Notes: generated from the letters alone by a model not told the origin. DNA of 64,000 bases from UBA2387 sp019454665 (GCA_045862995.1 BTVX01000004.1:1-64000), one strand, 5' to 3'. Numbered from the stretch's first letter, positions 7,993-17,137 are shown. Made by a program: numbers and translations.

Positions 7993-8589
7993 TTAACTCC
8001 CGAACAGCTTTCTTTTGATTCGCTCGATAGCATCATTGCGCCTCTCTTCGACCTGATGGGGAAAACTCGGTGAAATCAGCGAGTCCAGACGCCACCTGAG
8101 AATCTGAACCTGAACAGCGAGATCAGTCTTTCGGTCCTCGTCATCGTCGTCCGTCATTTCGAGCTCAAAAAGCCAGTCCTCATGATCGTGAATTGCCGAC
8201 TCGAACTGTGCCTCTGCTACGACGTCGCAATCCGCTCCCCACTTCTGCCGCCAGCGGCGTCGCAACGACTCCGGCTCGTATTCTGAACAAATCAGCTCGT
8301 AGTAGTTGCTCAGCAGCTTGTTTCGGAGATTCAAGAGCCCTTCGAACTGCTCATTGAGGTCGGCTAAGTTCACCAGGGCCACAGCCCGCTTCTTGCTCCA
8401 GGGTGCGGGCTCTTCGCCTCGCGCAATCTGGCTGTCGCATTCAGCAATCGCCAGCCTGCACCGCTCGACGTCATCCTGCACCCGGTTTAGGACCGCCGAC
8501 AAGGGACCACTATCCGCGTATCGTCTCATACCAATATCAAGTCTAGCAGCTCCTATCACCTCAACACTCCATTCGTGCTGAGAAACCAC
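7993..8589 (-). CDS. Hypothetical protein
   Basis: The 198-aa protein is hydrophilic and largely helical. It has an acidic patch (MTDDDDEDRKTD, about residues 146-157) and a basic tail (ERRNDAIERIKRKLF). No domain is recognised. A shorter start at MRRYADSG (residue 21) is possible. Codon use is less GC-biased than in flanking metabolic genes, and the gene lies beside the tRNA-like relic in a stretch (about 7.9-10.4 kb) of unknown genes, which suggests acquired DNA. Confidence 0.6.
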   Translation of the reverse strand: MVSQHEWSVEVIGAARLDIGMRRYADSGPLSAVLNRVQDDVERCRLAIAECDSQIARGEEPAPWSKKRAVALVNLADLNEQFEGLLNLRNKLLSNYYELICSEYEPESLRRRWRQKWGADCDVVAEAQFESAIHDHEDWLFELEMTDDDDEDRKTDLAVQVQILRWRLDSLISPSFPHQVEERRNDAIERIKRKLFGS

Positions 8590-9062
8590 GCTATTCGCGG
8601 CTTGGTGTGGGTTGGCGTATCCCTGTCAGGAGGTAGCCGACCGCCCTCTTCGCTCTGCGCCCGAGCCTGGCCCTCTGTAGAAGATCGTGGCAATCGAGCT
8701 CGCCGACATTCAAAGACCGAGCCGAGCGCACCTGCTAAGAAGGGGTCGGCATGGCAGTCGCATCCTGGGTCGAGGCGGTGATGTCCTTGGCGCCCACGCA
8801 CTTGAACCCGGGCCGACAGTATCCTGCGCCAGCCAGAAACGCGTATCTACAACGGTCTGCCCGCAGGTGGCCAGCAAATCTGCGGCAGGGGGCCAAGAAC
8901 CGGGCCAGAGGTTTCCCATATCCGCCGAACCTCGTCCCCCTTACTATCGGCTCCACGGCACCCGCCACCCCGGAACCCACAACACATGTCGAGGAACCAC
9001 AAATCACCAACTATATGCAGCCACATCCGTTTCCTCGCGACACCGGGAGTCAAGGCTTCAGG
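8590..9062. other. Stretch without a supported gene
   Basis: About 470 bp. Short open frames exist on both strands but none has a start signal, conserved composition or recognisable product. One minus-strand frame ending near 8735 contains GYCRPGFKCVGAKDIT, which reads like a protein fragment and may be a relic. I see no repeat or hairpin. Confidence 0.4.
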
Positions 9063-9308
9063 CTAACCGCGCAAGCTTTCGTCCGATCGACACATAAAGT
9101 AGAATGTCCCAACAACGACTCCTATCAGAAGCAGTTCGACCAGCAGAAGACTAATGTTCACAACCAATCCGCTCGGCTCCCACAGCCACTGAAGGCCCTT
9201 CATCAAAGTGCGACCATAGGTTCCTGGCCTCCCGACTGGAGGATGCAGCACTGCGAACACCATGAATATGAGACCGATGATCGTTATCAATCGTTGCTTC
9301 TTGTTCAT
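9063..9308 (-). CDS. Small two-pass membrane protein
   Basis: The 81-aa protein starts at the ATG at 9308, which overlaps the stop of the preceding gene as ATGA. Two hydrophobic stretches (about residues 4-20 and 45-69) are separated by a loop with PPVGRPGTYGRTLMKG. No family is recognised. Coupling to the 370-aa membrane protein suggests the two products work together. The longer frame to 9398 lies inside the upstream gene and is unlikely. Confidence 0.6.
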   Translation of the reverse strand: MNKKQRLITIIGLIFMVFAVLHPPVGRPGTYGRTLMKGLQWLWEPSGLVVNISLLLVELLLIGVVVGTFYFMCRSDESLRG

Positions 9309-10417
9309 TCGCCTGAGACCTCGCTCGCTGAAACTTGCCGCATCTGAGCGTCTATGCCAGTCGTGAAGCTTGTCCAGTCTGAATGTGCTTTGGCCCATAA
9401 TCTTGGCTCATCTTCGACTAGCCTTCCGTAAGTGTCGGAAGAGAGGAGGTGCAACGACCCAGCTTCTTGCAAGCAAGCGTCGATCAAGTCGTCAGCGACA
9501 AAGAAGTTGACGTGAATAACAGCTTTGGTCAAGTTATCACGGTCTTCGGGATCGCGCCAACGATGGATGTAGAGAATCATGAACGCGTTGATGATGGCTG
9601 TCTTCGAATCCGAAAGTTCCGACAGGCGCATGTACGGAGGGCATACTCTGTGGCTAGTGTCCAGAACTACACTAAACCGATAGACAACTGCTGCCGCTTC
9701 AAGTGGAGTCATCGTCGCTTCAACCGGGTGATAGAAGCGCCCCTCGCGTACGCGCTCCTTGTAAAGGCGAAGCGTCATCAGTGCTGCATCTGCTTTAAGT
9801 CCCTCCAACTCGGTCTTGGCTCGCATCAGTTCTTCGTCGTCTGAGTAATGTTCCTTCTCAATATTTGCTCCCGCGTCCTCGAACTGCTCTGGAATGCCCT
9901 GACCCATCATGGAGCGGGCTGCGATCGCGATGGACCGAAAGACGGCTATGTCTGAGAGCCCAGGGTACGCTGACCTAATGCTGGAAGCCAGATACGCCCT
10001 ATCCAAGTTGCCTGTGCTCATCTCGCCTAGAGCGAGGTGTGCCGCCATAGTGACGGATGCTTCCGAGGGGGCATCCACGGGAGACTCCGTTTGGGAGGCA
10101 GTCCGAGGTAGAAGAGCAAGGCATGCTACGCGGAGAAGAAAAATGGACAAGCAGATTGCAAAATAGAACGTGAACGGGTTGTTCCAGCCCAATGGGTTCA
10201 CAGAGGCAGCCATAAGAAGCAAGACCAACTCGGCGATGCCTGGTAGGAAGAACGCGATCACGCCCGCGATCGGACCATGACTGTGCCAGAAACTTGCTGT
10301 TGTAAAGAGGTGAAGGAGCAGAAAGGCGAGGGAACCGGATAGTGTGAGAATCGCCAAAAAGCAACCCGCTCCAGCGGTGGGCTCTCCTTCGGCTTGCCGT
10401 TTGTCAGGTTTTTCCAT
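9305..10417 (-). CDS. Hypothetical membrane-anchored protein
   Basis: The 370-aa protein has three hydrophobic segments in the first 110 residues (from GCFLAILTLSGSLAFLLLHL to FAICLSIFLLRVACLALL), followed by a soluble, mainly helical cytoplasmic part of about 250 residues. The soluble part shows no motif I can identify. The 81-aa membrane protein follows with a four-base overlap. Together they form an unknown operon in a region with atypical composition. Confidence 0.65.
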   Translation of the reverse strand: MEKPDKRQAEGEPTAGAGCFLAILTLSGSLAFLLLHLFTTASFWHSHGPIAGVIAFFLPGIAELVLLLMAASVNPLGWNNPFTFYFAICLSIFLLRVACLALLPRTASQTESPVDAPSEASVTMAAHLALGEMSTGNLDRAYLASSIRSAYPGLSDIAVFRSIAIAARSMMGQGIPEQFEDAGANIEKEHYSDDEELMRAKTELEGLKADAALMTLRLYKERVREGRFYHPVEATMTPLEAAAVVYRFSVVLDTSHRVCPPYMRLSELSDSKTAIINAFMILYIHRWRDPEDRDNLTKAVIHVNFFVADDLIDACLQEAGSLHLLSSDTYGRLVEDEPRLWAKAHSDWTSFTTGIDAQMRQVSASEVSGE

Positions 10418-10575
10418 CGTGGCCCATCATACTGAATGAGGTTTCGGCATGTCTACCTTTGCTCCGAGGTGTCCCAAGGGCTCTTCCAGTCCTCCGGGTC
10501 TGAGATCAGGTGCCAGCGGTGAAATCACTCCGCCCGGCACTTGCTCGGCGAAGACACCCCCGAGAACTAAGGGCG

Positions 10576-11085
10576 CTACGACCGCTGGATGGGCCGGACG
10601 ATGGGCACCTTTTTCCGCAGGTGCTTCTCGAACGCCGTGCGCGCCTCTTGGTCGGCGAACGCCTCGGCGGGAAGCACAAAGTAGATGTACCGCCCCAGAT
10701 GCAGCAAGTACGCCTCTCGTGTGCAATCCACGTCCCGCACTCCCGAGAACGGCACTTTGAACCCCTTCGACTGGCCACCCTCGGTTTCCAGGGCGATGAA
10801 GTCCTCGTAGACGAAGGGCGTGTGCCGCTCGCCGAACCGCCGCCGCATCGCCGCCGAGCGCATCAACGATCGCAGCGGCACCGTCAGCGGCCACAGCAAC
10901 GCGACGATCGCGACGCCGCGAACGTAGGGGTCCTGCGAGACCGACAGCCCCAACACGCCGAACACGGGATACGCCACCATCACGAACCACCAGCGCCGCC
11001 AATACTGGAGCGACGCCAGCCAAGCCGCCCGCCAACGCGTCAGCACGAACGGGCGCATCTCGATGGGAAGGGGAGTCGGACTCAC
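10576..11085 (-). CDS. YcxB-family membrane protein
   Basis: The 169-aa protein has two adjacent hydrophobic segments (about residues 28-70) and a C-terminal PH-like block ending YFVLPAEAFADQEARTAFEKHL, typical of YcxB-like proteins, whose function is unknown. The start is GTG at 11085, with a TACACT -10 box at 11094-11099 only 8 nt away, so the message should be leaderless. It diverges from prfB with the two -10 boxes close together. Confidence 0.75.
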   Translation of the reverse strand: MSPTPLPIEMRPFVLTRWRAAWLASLQYWRRWWFVMVAYPVFGVLGLSVSQDPYVRGVAIVALLWPLTVPLRSLMRSAAMRRRFGERHTPFVYEDFIALETEGGQSKGFKVPFSGVRDVDCTREAYLLHLGRYIYFVLPAEAFADQEARTAFEKHLRKKVPIVRPIQRS

Positions 11086-11117
11086 GGTCCCTCAGTGTAA
11101 CGGGTATCCTCCGCGCT

Positions 11118-12234
11118 ATGCTGAACCTTGAACAGCATGAAGCGCTGTCTAAGTCGCGTGGGCGGCTGGACGCTATTGGAGGTCATCTTTGACCTGCCTA
11201 AACTACGCTCCCAAATCGCCGATCTCGAACGGCTAGCGGAATCGCCCGACCTTTGGTCGAACCCGTCCGAGGCGCAAATCAAGCTCAAACAGCTCAGCCG
11301 CCTGAAGGCGCGCGTGGCCCCGCTGCACCAGCTTCAGAAGACCTGCGACGACGTCCACGAGTTCTACGAACTGCTGGCGCTCGAACCCAACGACGAGCTC
11401 GAAGCCGAGACCGACCGCATGGCCATCGAGTTCCTGAAGGCGCTCGACGCCTACGAAATCGAGACCCTGCTGAGCGGCGAGCACGACGGCCGCAACGCTT
11501 TGGTCGAGATCAACGCCGGCGCGGGCGGCTCCGAAGCCTGCGATTGGGCCTCGATGCTCTTCCGCCTGTACACACGCTGGGCCGAGCGGCACGGCTTCAA
11601 GGTGGACCTGCTCAGCGAAAACCCCGGCGACGTGGCGGGCTACCGCTCGGTGAACATGCAGGTCACGGGCGACAACGCGTACGGCTATCTCAAGGCCGAG
11701 CACGGCGTCCACCGGTTGGTCCGCATCTCGCCCTTCGACGCCAGTGCGCGACGCCACACGTCGTTCGCCAAAGTCGAAGTCTTGCCCGAAATCGAGGAGA
11801 CCGAGGTCACGATCGACCCCAGCGAACTCAAGGTCGAAACGCTCCGCGCGGGCGGCGCGGGCGGCCAACACGTGAACAAGACCGAAAGCGCCGTGCGCAT
11901 CACGCACCTGCCGACGGGCATCGTGGTCCAGTGCCAGAACGAGCGCAGTCAGCACAAGAACCGCGCGGCCGCAATGAGCGTGCTGCTGGCGCGGCTCGCC
12001 AATCTGGAGCGCGAGCAGGCCGAGGGCAAGGCCAACGCCATGCGCGGCGAGGGCGGCCCGGCCGAATGGGGACGCCAGATCCGAAGCTACGTGATGCAGC
12101 CCTACACGATGGTGAAGGACCACCGAACCGGCTACGAAACGGGCAACGTCATCGGTGTGATGGATGGCGAGATAGACGGCTTCATCGAGGCCTACCTCAA
12201 GCGTCCCCCCGCCGAGGACGCCTTCATCGAATAA
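11118..12234 (+). CDS. prfB: Peptide chain release factor 2, with programmed +1 frameshift
   Basis: RF2 ends translation at UGA and UAA. The gene is read in two frames: ATG 11118 to CTT 11187-11189, then the in-frame TGA at 11190-11192 is bypassed by a +1 shift at CTTTGAC. GGAGGT at 11178-11183, three bases before CTT, is the stimulatory anti-ribosomal-RNA site. The product is about 371 aa, with the RF2 SPFD anticodon-like motif and the catalytic RAGGAGGQHVNK loop. Starting at the ATG at 11128, as a single-frame reading would, ignores the shift. TATCCT at 11105-11110 lies 7 nt before the ATG. Confidence 0.95.
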
Positions 12235-12369
12235 GTCTGGGCTTGTGCCGACTGCCTCTCCGGCCAAGGCTGTTTACATCGGAGGCTCCGACCCTTCGAC
12301 GGGTGAACGGGATCGCGAGAGGCCGCCCGCAAGCAGGAGGGCGAAGGCGCGCCGCGAATAGGCTCCCCT

Positions 12370-14964
12370 ATGGTTCGACGCGGTTTGCTCTTGGCGTTCG
12401 CCCTGACGGCATCGGTGGCGATGGCGCAGCCCTCGCCCAAGGAGTTCTTGGGCCACGAGGTCTGCGAAGACTACATGCTGGCCAACTACAAGCAACTGAC
12501 GGCCTATTGGCGCGCGTTGGAGAAGGCCTCGCCGCGCATCAAGGTCGTCAGCATCGGCAAGTCCGAGGAAGGGCGCGAGCAGGTTATGGCGATCATCAGC
12601 GACCCCGCGAACCTGCGGAACCTGGAGACGCACCGCAAGAACAGCGAGCGCCTGGCCCGAGCCAACACGTTCAAGAACGACGACGAGGCGCGTCGGCTGG
12701 CGCAGACGGCCAAGGCCGTCGTCTGGATTGACGGCGGGCTGCATGCCAGCGAGGTCCTCGGCCACCAGCAACTTATCGAACAAGCGTGGCAACTGGTTTC
12801 CCGCAACGACGAAGAGAACCGGCGCATCCTCAAGGACACCATCATCCTCTTGGTGCACGCCAACCCCGATGGCATGGATCTGGTCTCGGATTGGTACATG
12901 CGGCGCTCCGACCCCAAGACCCGGTCCGCCGCAGGGCTCCCGGTGCTCTATCAGAAGTATTGCGGCCACGACAACAACCGCGACTTCTACGCGAACAACA
13001 TGGCGGAGACGCGGAACATGAACCACGTGCTCTACAACCAGTGGTATCCGCAGATCGTCTACAACCACCACCAGAGCGCGCCGCAGGGGACGATCATGTA
13101 CATTCCCCCGTTCCGCAATCCGTTCAACTACCACGTCGACCCCTTGGTACAAATCGGCACCGATCTGGTCGGCATCCACATGCACAAGCGGCTGATCGGC
13201 GAGGGCAAGGGCGGCACGGTCATGCGCAACGGCGCGAGCTTCTCGGCGTGGTGGAACGGCGGGCTGCGCACGACGACGTACTTCCACAACATGGTGGGCA
13301 TCCTCACCGAGACCTGGGGCAGCCCCGACCCGCGTCCGGTGCCGTTCCTCAAGGAGCGCCAGATTCCGAGCACCGACCTACCCAAGCCCATTGACACGCG
13401 GCTGTGGCACCTGCGCGATTCGCTGGAGTACGAGATCGGGGCGAACTACGCGATCCTCGACTACGCCAGCCGCTACCGCGAGCGGTTGCTGTTCGACCTT
13501 TACCGCGCGGCGCGCAACTCGATCGAACGGGGTCAACGCGACCATTGGACCCGCTACCCGGCCCGCATCACGGAACTGGGCGAAGCGGCCCTCAACAGGC
13601 CCGAACTGCGTGATGCGCGGATGTACGTGATGCGCAGCGACCAGCCCGACTTCGCCACGGCCATGAAGTTTGCCGTGAAGCTGCAGCAGTGCGGCGTCGA
13701 AGTCCAGCAACTCACGGCTCGGGCCGGCGAATTCCCGGCGGGCTCGCTCGTGGTGCGTTGCGATCAGGCGTTCCGGCCCCATATCCTCGACATGTTCGAG
13801 CCGCAGGACCACCCCAACGACTTCCAGTATCCCGGTGGCCCGCCCATCCGGCCCTACGACAACGCGGGCTACACCCTGGCGTACCAGATGGGCGTCCAGT
13901 TCGACCGCGTGCTCGACCCGATCGCCGTGCAAACCGCCCCGTTCCTGGGGCTGCCCAAGGATCGCGCGTTGCCGCGCATCGCGACCGACACATGGTTCGC
14001 TTCCGACACCCAGAACGACGCCTTCGCGTTGGCCAACCTTGCGCTGGCTTCCGGCATCGAAGTGCGTCGGACGGAGGGCGGGTTCCTGTACACGGGTCGG
14101 GGCGAGGCCATGACGCGGTGGCTCTCGGCGTTCCCGCAAGCCCACATCCAGCCCGCCGTGGGCCGCGCCAACGAAGGGACGGCTATGCGCCAGCCCCGCG
14201 TGGCGCTTTGGGACACCTACGGCGGTTCGATGGCTTCCGGATGGATGCGCTACCTGTTCGAGCAGTTCGCCGTGAACTTCCAGGTCGTGTTTCCCCCCGA
14301 CTTGGATGCGGGCAACCTGCGGTCGAAGTTCGACGTCATCGTGTTCCCGAGCGGAGCGATCCCCGGCGGCGGCAGCCGCGGAGGCGGCGGAGGTGGTCAG
14401 AGTGCGCTGGCCAACGACCCGACGGTTCCCGAGGAATACCGGCGCCGGATCGGATCGGTCTCCGGGGACAAGACGATCCCCTTGCTTCGCGAGTTTGTGG
14501 AGCAAGGCGGCACGATCCTGGCCATCGGCAATTCGGCCGGCAACCTGGCGGCGCAGTTCCAGTTGCCCGTGAAAAGCGCGTTGGTCGAGACCGACGCCAA
14601 CGGCCGCGAGCGACCGATCCCGAACACGGCCTTCTACATTCCGGGCTCGGTTTTGCGGGCGAAGGGGGTGCCCGGGCCGCTTACGCGCGGCTTGGGCGTG
14701 GTGGTGGACGTGCTTTTCGACGACAGCCCGGCTTTCATGGTGGACGAAGCCGGGCGCGACCGTGTGACCGTGGCGGCGTATTACGACACCGACAAGCCGC
14801 TGCGCTCGGGTTGGGCGTGGGGACAGGAGAAGTTGAAGGACGCCGTCGCCGTCGCCGAAGTGACGATGGGCCAAGGCCGAGTGGTGCTGTACGGTCCCGA
14901 GGTGGCCTTCCGCGCGCAGCCGCACGGGACGTTCAAACTGATGTTCAACGCGATGCTTCGGTAA
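12370..14964 (+). CDS. Secreted M14-family zinc carboxypeptidase-like protein
   Basis: The 864-aa protein begins with a signal peptide (to SVAMAQ). Residues 30-350 are an M14 peptidase domain: HASE in GGLHASEVLGHQQ gives the His and Glu zinc ligands, NHHQSAP the second His, and TETWG probably the general-base Glu. The remaining part, about 400 residues, resembles the glutamine-amidotransferase-like domain of large secreted M14 proteins and contains a Gly-rich linker (GGGSRGGGGGG). TAGGCT at 12359-12364 lies 5 nt before ATG. Its 3' end overlaps the convergent VKOR gene by 20 bp. Confidence 0.88.
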   Translation: MVRRGLLLAFALTASVAMAQPSPKEFLGHEVCEDYMLANYKQLTAYWRALEKASPRIKVVSIGKSEEGREQVMAIISDPANLRNLETHRKNSERLARANTFKNDDEARRLAQTAKAVVWIDGGLHASEVLGHQQLIEQAWQLVSRNDEENRRILKDTIILLVHANPDGMDLVSDWYMRRSDPKTRSAAGLPVLYQKYCGHDNNRDFYANNMAETRNMNHVLYNQWYPQIVYNHHQSAPQGTIMYIPPFRNPFNYHVDPLVQIGTDLVGIHMHKRLIGEGKGGTVMRNGASFSAWWNGGLRTTTYFHNMVGILTETWGSPDPRPVPFLKERQIPSTDLPKPIDTRLWHLRDSLEYEIGANYAILDYASRYRERLLFDLYRAARNSIERGQRDHWTRYPARITELGEAALNRPELRDARMYVMRSDQPDFATAMKFAVKLQQCGVEVQQLTARAGEFPAGSLVVRCDQAFRPHILDMFEPQDHPNDFQYPGGPPIRPYDNAGYTLAYQMGVQFDRVLDPIAVQTAPFLGLPKDRALPRIATDTWFASDTQNDAFALANLALASGIEVRRTEGGFLYTGRGEAMTRWLSAFPQAHIQPAVGRANEGTAMRQPRVALWDTYGGSMASGWMRYLFEQFAVNFQVVFPPDLDAGNLRSKFDVIVFPSGAIPGGGSRGGGGGGQSALANDPTVPEEYRRRIGSVSGDKTIPLLREFVEQGGTILAIGNSAGNLAAQFQLPVKSALVETDANGRERPIPNTAFYIPGSVLRAKGVPGPLTRGLGVVVDVLFDDSPAFMVDEAGRDRVTVAAYYDTDKPLRSGWAWGQEKLKDAVAVAEVTMGQGRVVLYGPEVAFRAQPHGTFKLMFNAMLR

Positions 14965-15808
14965 GGCCGGGGCGGTAGTCGGCGAGCCGCCCGACCGCAA
15001 CCACCTTGTGCCCTTCGAGCACGACGTACGCGGGCGGGTCGTCTTCGGCCATGCCCAGCGACTCAAGGAAGAAGGACGGCGCGACGAGGTGGCCTTCAGC
15101 GATCGAGGGCGGGATGTCGGCGGCCGCCGAACGCGCGACCCACCGCCTCGCGCCCGGGTGGTCGGCGAGGAAGGCATTCAGCCCCCCGCTGGTCGCCGCG
15201 ACCTTGGCGCACGGCGCGCAGTTCGTCCACACGACGACGGCAGTCTTTCCCGGGCCGATCGCGATGTCGGGGTGAATGGACTGACCGGGCCGAATCCACG
15301 TAACGGGTTCTTCGCCGGGCGGCAAGAGGATCAGGGCCCACGTTTCGACCTCCAAGGCAGCGGTCTTGTCAAATCGGGCCACTACTGTTCCACTGGTCGC
15401 GGCAAGAACGGCGAGCGAGTGCAGCACCCATCTCGACTTCGATTGCCTTTTCTCCATCAGGACGCTCCCGATGTGCGCGAGCCAGAACACGAGGCATGCC
15501 GTACACGCGTGTTCGCGCAACATCATCACGTACACCAACCAGATACCCGCCACGCTGGCTGCGAGCGAGGCGAACCAGGCGAGGCTGCGAACCGCTTCGT
15601 TGGCGCGGCTTCCGGCTCCAATAACTCGAACGAGGCCGTACGCCAAGCCGAGCCACGGAAGCGCGGACGTCAGCGGTCCGGAACCCGCGCATGTGCCGCA
15701 ACCGACCGAAAGCAACCACACGGAAGCCCCGACCATCAGCAGATTGGGCACCTGGGCTCGATCGAAGGACGGGGCAACAGCCGATAGGGCGAAGCTCTTG
15801 GCGCGCAC
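14945..15808 (-). CDS. VKOR-like membrane protein with thioredoxin-like domain
   Basis: The 287-aa protein starts at GTG 15808 behind AGGAG, 10 bp after the pseudopilin stop. The N-terminal half has several membrane segments with cysteines near GCGTCAGS and a CTAC motif inside a segment, as in vitamin K epoxide reductase homologues that reoxidise disulfide-forming partners. The C-terminal half has WTNCAPCAKVAA, a thioredoxin-like CxxC. Such fusions make disulfide bonds in exported proteins. The operon also encodes a secreted protein with ten cysteines, a plausible substrate. Frames further upstream of the GTG are shadows. Confidence 0.75.
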   Translation of the reverse strand: MRAKSFALSAVAPSFDRAQVPNLLMVGASVWLLSVGCGTCAGSGPLTSALPWLGLAYGLVRVIGAGSRANEAVRSLAWFASLAASVAGIWLVYVMMLREHACTACLVFWLAHIGSVLMEKRQSKSRWVLHSLAVLAATSGTVVARFDKTAALEVETWALILLPPGEEPVTWIRPGQSIHPDIAIGPGKTAVVVWTNCAPCAKVAATSGGLNAFLADHPGARRWVARSAAADIPPSIAEGHLVAPSFFLESLGMAEDDPPAYVVLEGHKVVAVGRLADYRPGLTEASR

Positions 15809-15818
15809 GATTGAACTC

Positions 15819-16382
15819 CTATCGGGGTACCGGAAGCGGGGCAGGAGGGCCGGGCACGTTCTCCTCCCACTCGCCAGGCGTGACAAACCAGCCGATGCTT
15901 CCATCGAGTCTGGCTCCCAGAAGCCGCAGCTTTTCCCCGAGGTCCAGGATGGGAACGTGTTGGACGACCGTCTTACCCTCAGCGCGGTAGACCATCGTTT
16001 CGATCTTGCCCTTGTGGTCGTGGACGCGCGACGCTCGGACGATGGGGTCCCTGGTTTCGATGAAGCCGAAAGTGCTCCAATCGGCTCCCCGCACACCGTG
16101 CCACCGCTGATCCCAGGAGTAGAGCCACGGGCCCCCCATCGGGTCGGTTTCTGGGATGCCCTTAGCGACCAGCGCGAGTTCAATGGGTGCACGGCCGTCG
16201 TTGTCGGCCATGTACATGTTGACGCCGTAGGCCAACTGCTTCAAGTGGTTCTTGGCTTCTGCGACCGCAGCCGATCGCTTCATGCGCGGGGCCACGACCA
16301 GCGCTGAAACCGCGACGAGAACGCCGACGATCGCGACCACAGCCAGCAACTCGACGGTACTGAATCCTGATTTGCGAATCAC
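15819..16382 (-). CDS. Prepilin-like protein (type IV pilin / pseudopilin N-terminus)
   Basis: The 187-aa protein has a short basic leader, then the prepilin peptidase site KSG|FSTVE with Glu at mature position 5 and a hydrophobic helix (LLAVVAIVGVLVAVSALVV). The C-terminal head is of unknown fold, with WYSWDQRW-like aromatic residues. I prefer GTG at 16382 because GAGG precedes it; GTG at 16388 is also possible. It sits between a Cys-rich secreted protein and a VKOR-thioredoxin protein. No pilus assembly genes are nearby, so it may be exported by a machine encoded elsewhere. Confidence 0.8.
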   Translation of the reverse strand: MIRKSGFSTVELLAVVAIVGVLVAVSALVVAPRMKRSAAVAEAKNHLKQLAYGVNMYMADNDGRAPIELALVAKGIPETDPMGGPWLYSWDQRWHGVRGADWSTFGFIETRDPIVRASRVHDHKGKIETMVYRAEGKTVVQHVPILDLGEKLRLLGARLDGSIGWFVTPGEWEENVPGPPAPLPVPR

Positions 16383-16389
16383 GTCCACC

Positions 16390-16827
16390 TCAATCCGGCA
16401 TCTGGCAATGGGAGCACAAGGTCCCCGCCCGAGTCTTGCTCAGCACGGTCCACGCACATTCGTAGAGGACGGTGTAAACTCCAGTCGTTTGATTGACGCA
16501 TCGCGCCTCGCCTACGGTCATGTTCCACCATTCCTCCTCGTTGCACTGCCCCACTGGCACCGGGCAGGCTTGAAAGCTCGTGTTGCGCAAGGTGCAGTAC
16601 TTCGCGTTCTTGCTCGACCCGGTGTTGTGCGTTTCGATGATTGAATTTGCGCCGCAACCTTGCCCGTTGTCATTGTTGACGCCTCCCGGACATTCCTTAG
16701 GCGGCGTGCAAGGGTGGGTCGGATTCGCCAACACGACTGCCGAAGCAAACCCCAGCAGGATGACGAGTGTCTCCATTCTGAATTTGACCATCCTGAATTC
16801 CTTGGACAGCTCCACTTTGAATCTCAT
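16390..16827 (-). CDS. Secreted small cysteine-rich protein
   Basis: The protein (145 aa from ATG 16827) has a hydrophobic export segment (METLVILLGFASAVVLA) and a mature part with ten cysteines, spread from HPCTPPKEC to the terminal CSHC. No family is recognised. A strong promoter (TTGACA, 17 bp, TATACT) ends 8 nt before ATG 16827, supporting a leaderless start; a second ATG at 16791 has AAGGA upstream and would give 133 aa. With the pseudopilin and VKOR-thioredoxin genes it forms an operon that looks dedicated to making a disulfide-rich exported product. Confidence 0.7.
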   Translation of the reverse strand: MRFKVELSKEFRMVKFRMETLVILLGFASAVVLANPTHPCTPPKECPGGVNNDNGQGCGANSIIETHNTGSSKNAKYCTLRNTSFQACPVPVGQCNEEEWWNMTVGEARCVNQTTGVYTVLYECAWTVLSKTRAGTLCSHCQMPD

Positions 16828-16835
16828 CGTCTGCC

Positions 16836-16864
16836 AGTATAGCATCCAACTTGAGCACTGTCAA
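16836..16864 (-). promoter_or_regulatory. Strong sigma70-type promoter of the Cys-rich operon
   Basis: On the minus strand, TTGACA (16859-16864), a 17-bp spacer and TATACT (16836-16841). The start codon at 16827 lies 8 nt beyond the -10 box. Confidence 0.75.
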
Positions 16865-16867
16865 GAC

Positions 16868-17029
16868 CTAATCTGAAAATTCTGCAGAAATCTCCACTGC
16901 CAAGCGAACCAGCTTCGCGTGCATACCTTCGGGTGCCGCCCACGCCCTGTTATCGCTGATCCGATGAGTAGGTCCACGAGAATGGTCCGCAGGTTTTGCC
17001 GGACGAAGGATCCCACCTTGCTGCCTCAT
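16868..17029 (-). CDS. Putative leaderless 53-aa ORF
   Basis: An ATG at 17029 lies 7 nt after a near-perfect promoter (17037-17065) and opens a 53-codon frame ending at 16868, just before the next promoter. The peptide is basic in its first half and ends with KLVRLAVEISAEFSD, possibly a helix. I recognise no family. It may be a small regulator or the remains of a longer gene; the promoter is the main evidence. Confidence 0.4.
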   Translation of the reverse strand: MRQQGGILRPAKPADHSRGPTHRISDNRAWAAPEGMHAKLVRLAVEISAEFSD

Positions 17030-17036
17030 CGCGTTC

Positions 17037-17065
17037 ATCATATCACCGAACATGGAGTTTGTCAA
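17037..17065 (-). promoter_or_regulatory. Strong sigma70-type promoter
   Basis: On the minus strand, TTGACA (17060-17065), a 17-bp spacer and TATGAT (17037-17042). It points toward the 53-aa ORF and the Cys-rich operon. Confidence 0.7.
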
Positions 17066-17137
17066 GGGCGCGAGAGCGTGCCGTCGCGTTCCCCTGCGCG
17101 AACCGTCGGCCCAGCTTGCGCGTCCAATACTGAACCC

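Noticed and set aside
11128..12234. prfB start at ATG 11128
   Set aside because: This frame skips the conserved N-terminus. The RF2 frameshift site shows that translation begins at 11118 in the other frame.
14945..16192. 415-aa protein including residues upstream of the VKOR domain
   Set aside because: The first 128 residues are the pseudopilin gene read in another frame; GTG 15808 has a ribosome-binding site and correct operon spacing.
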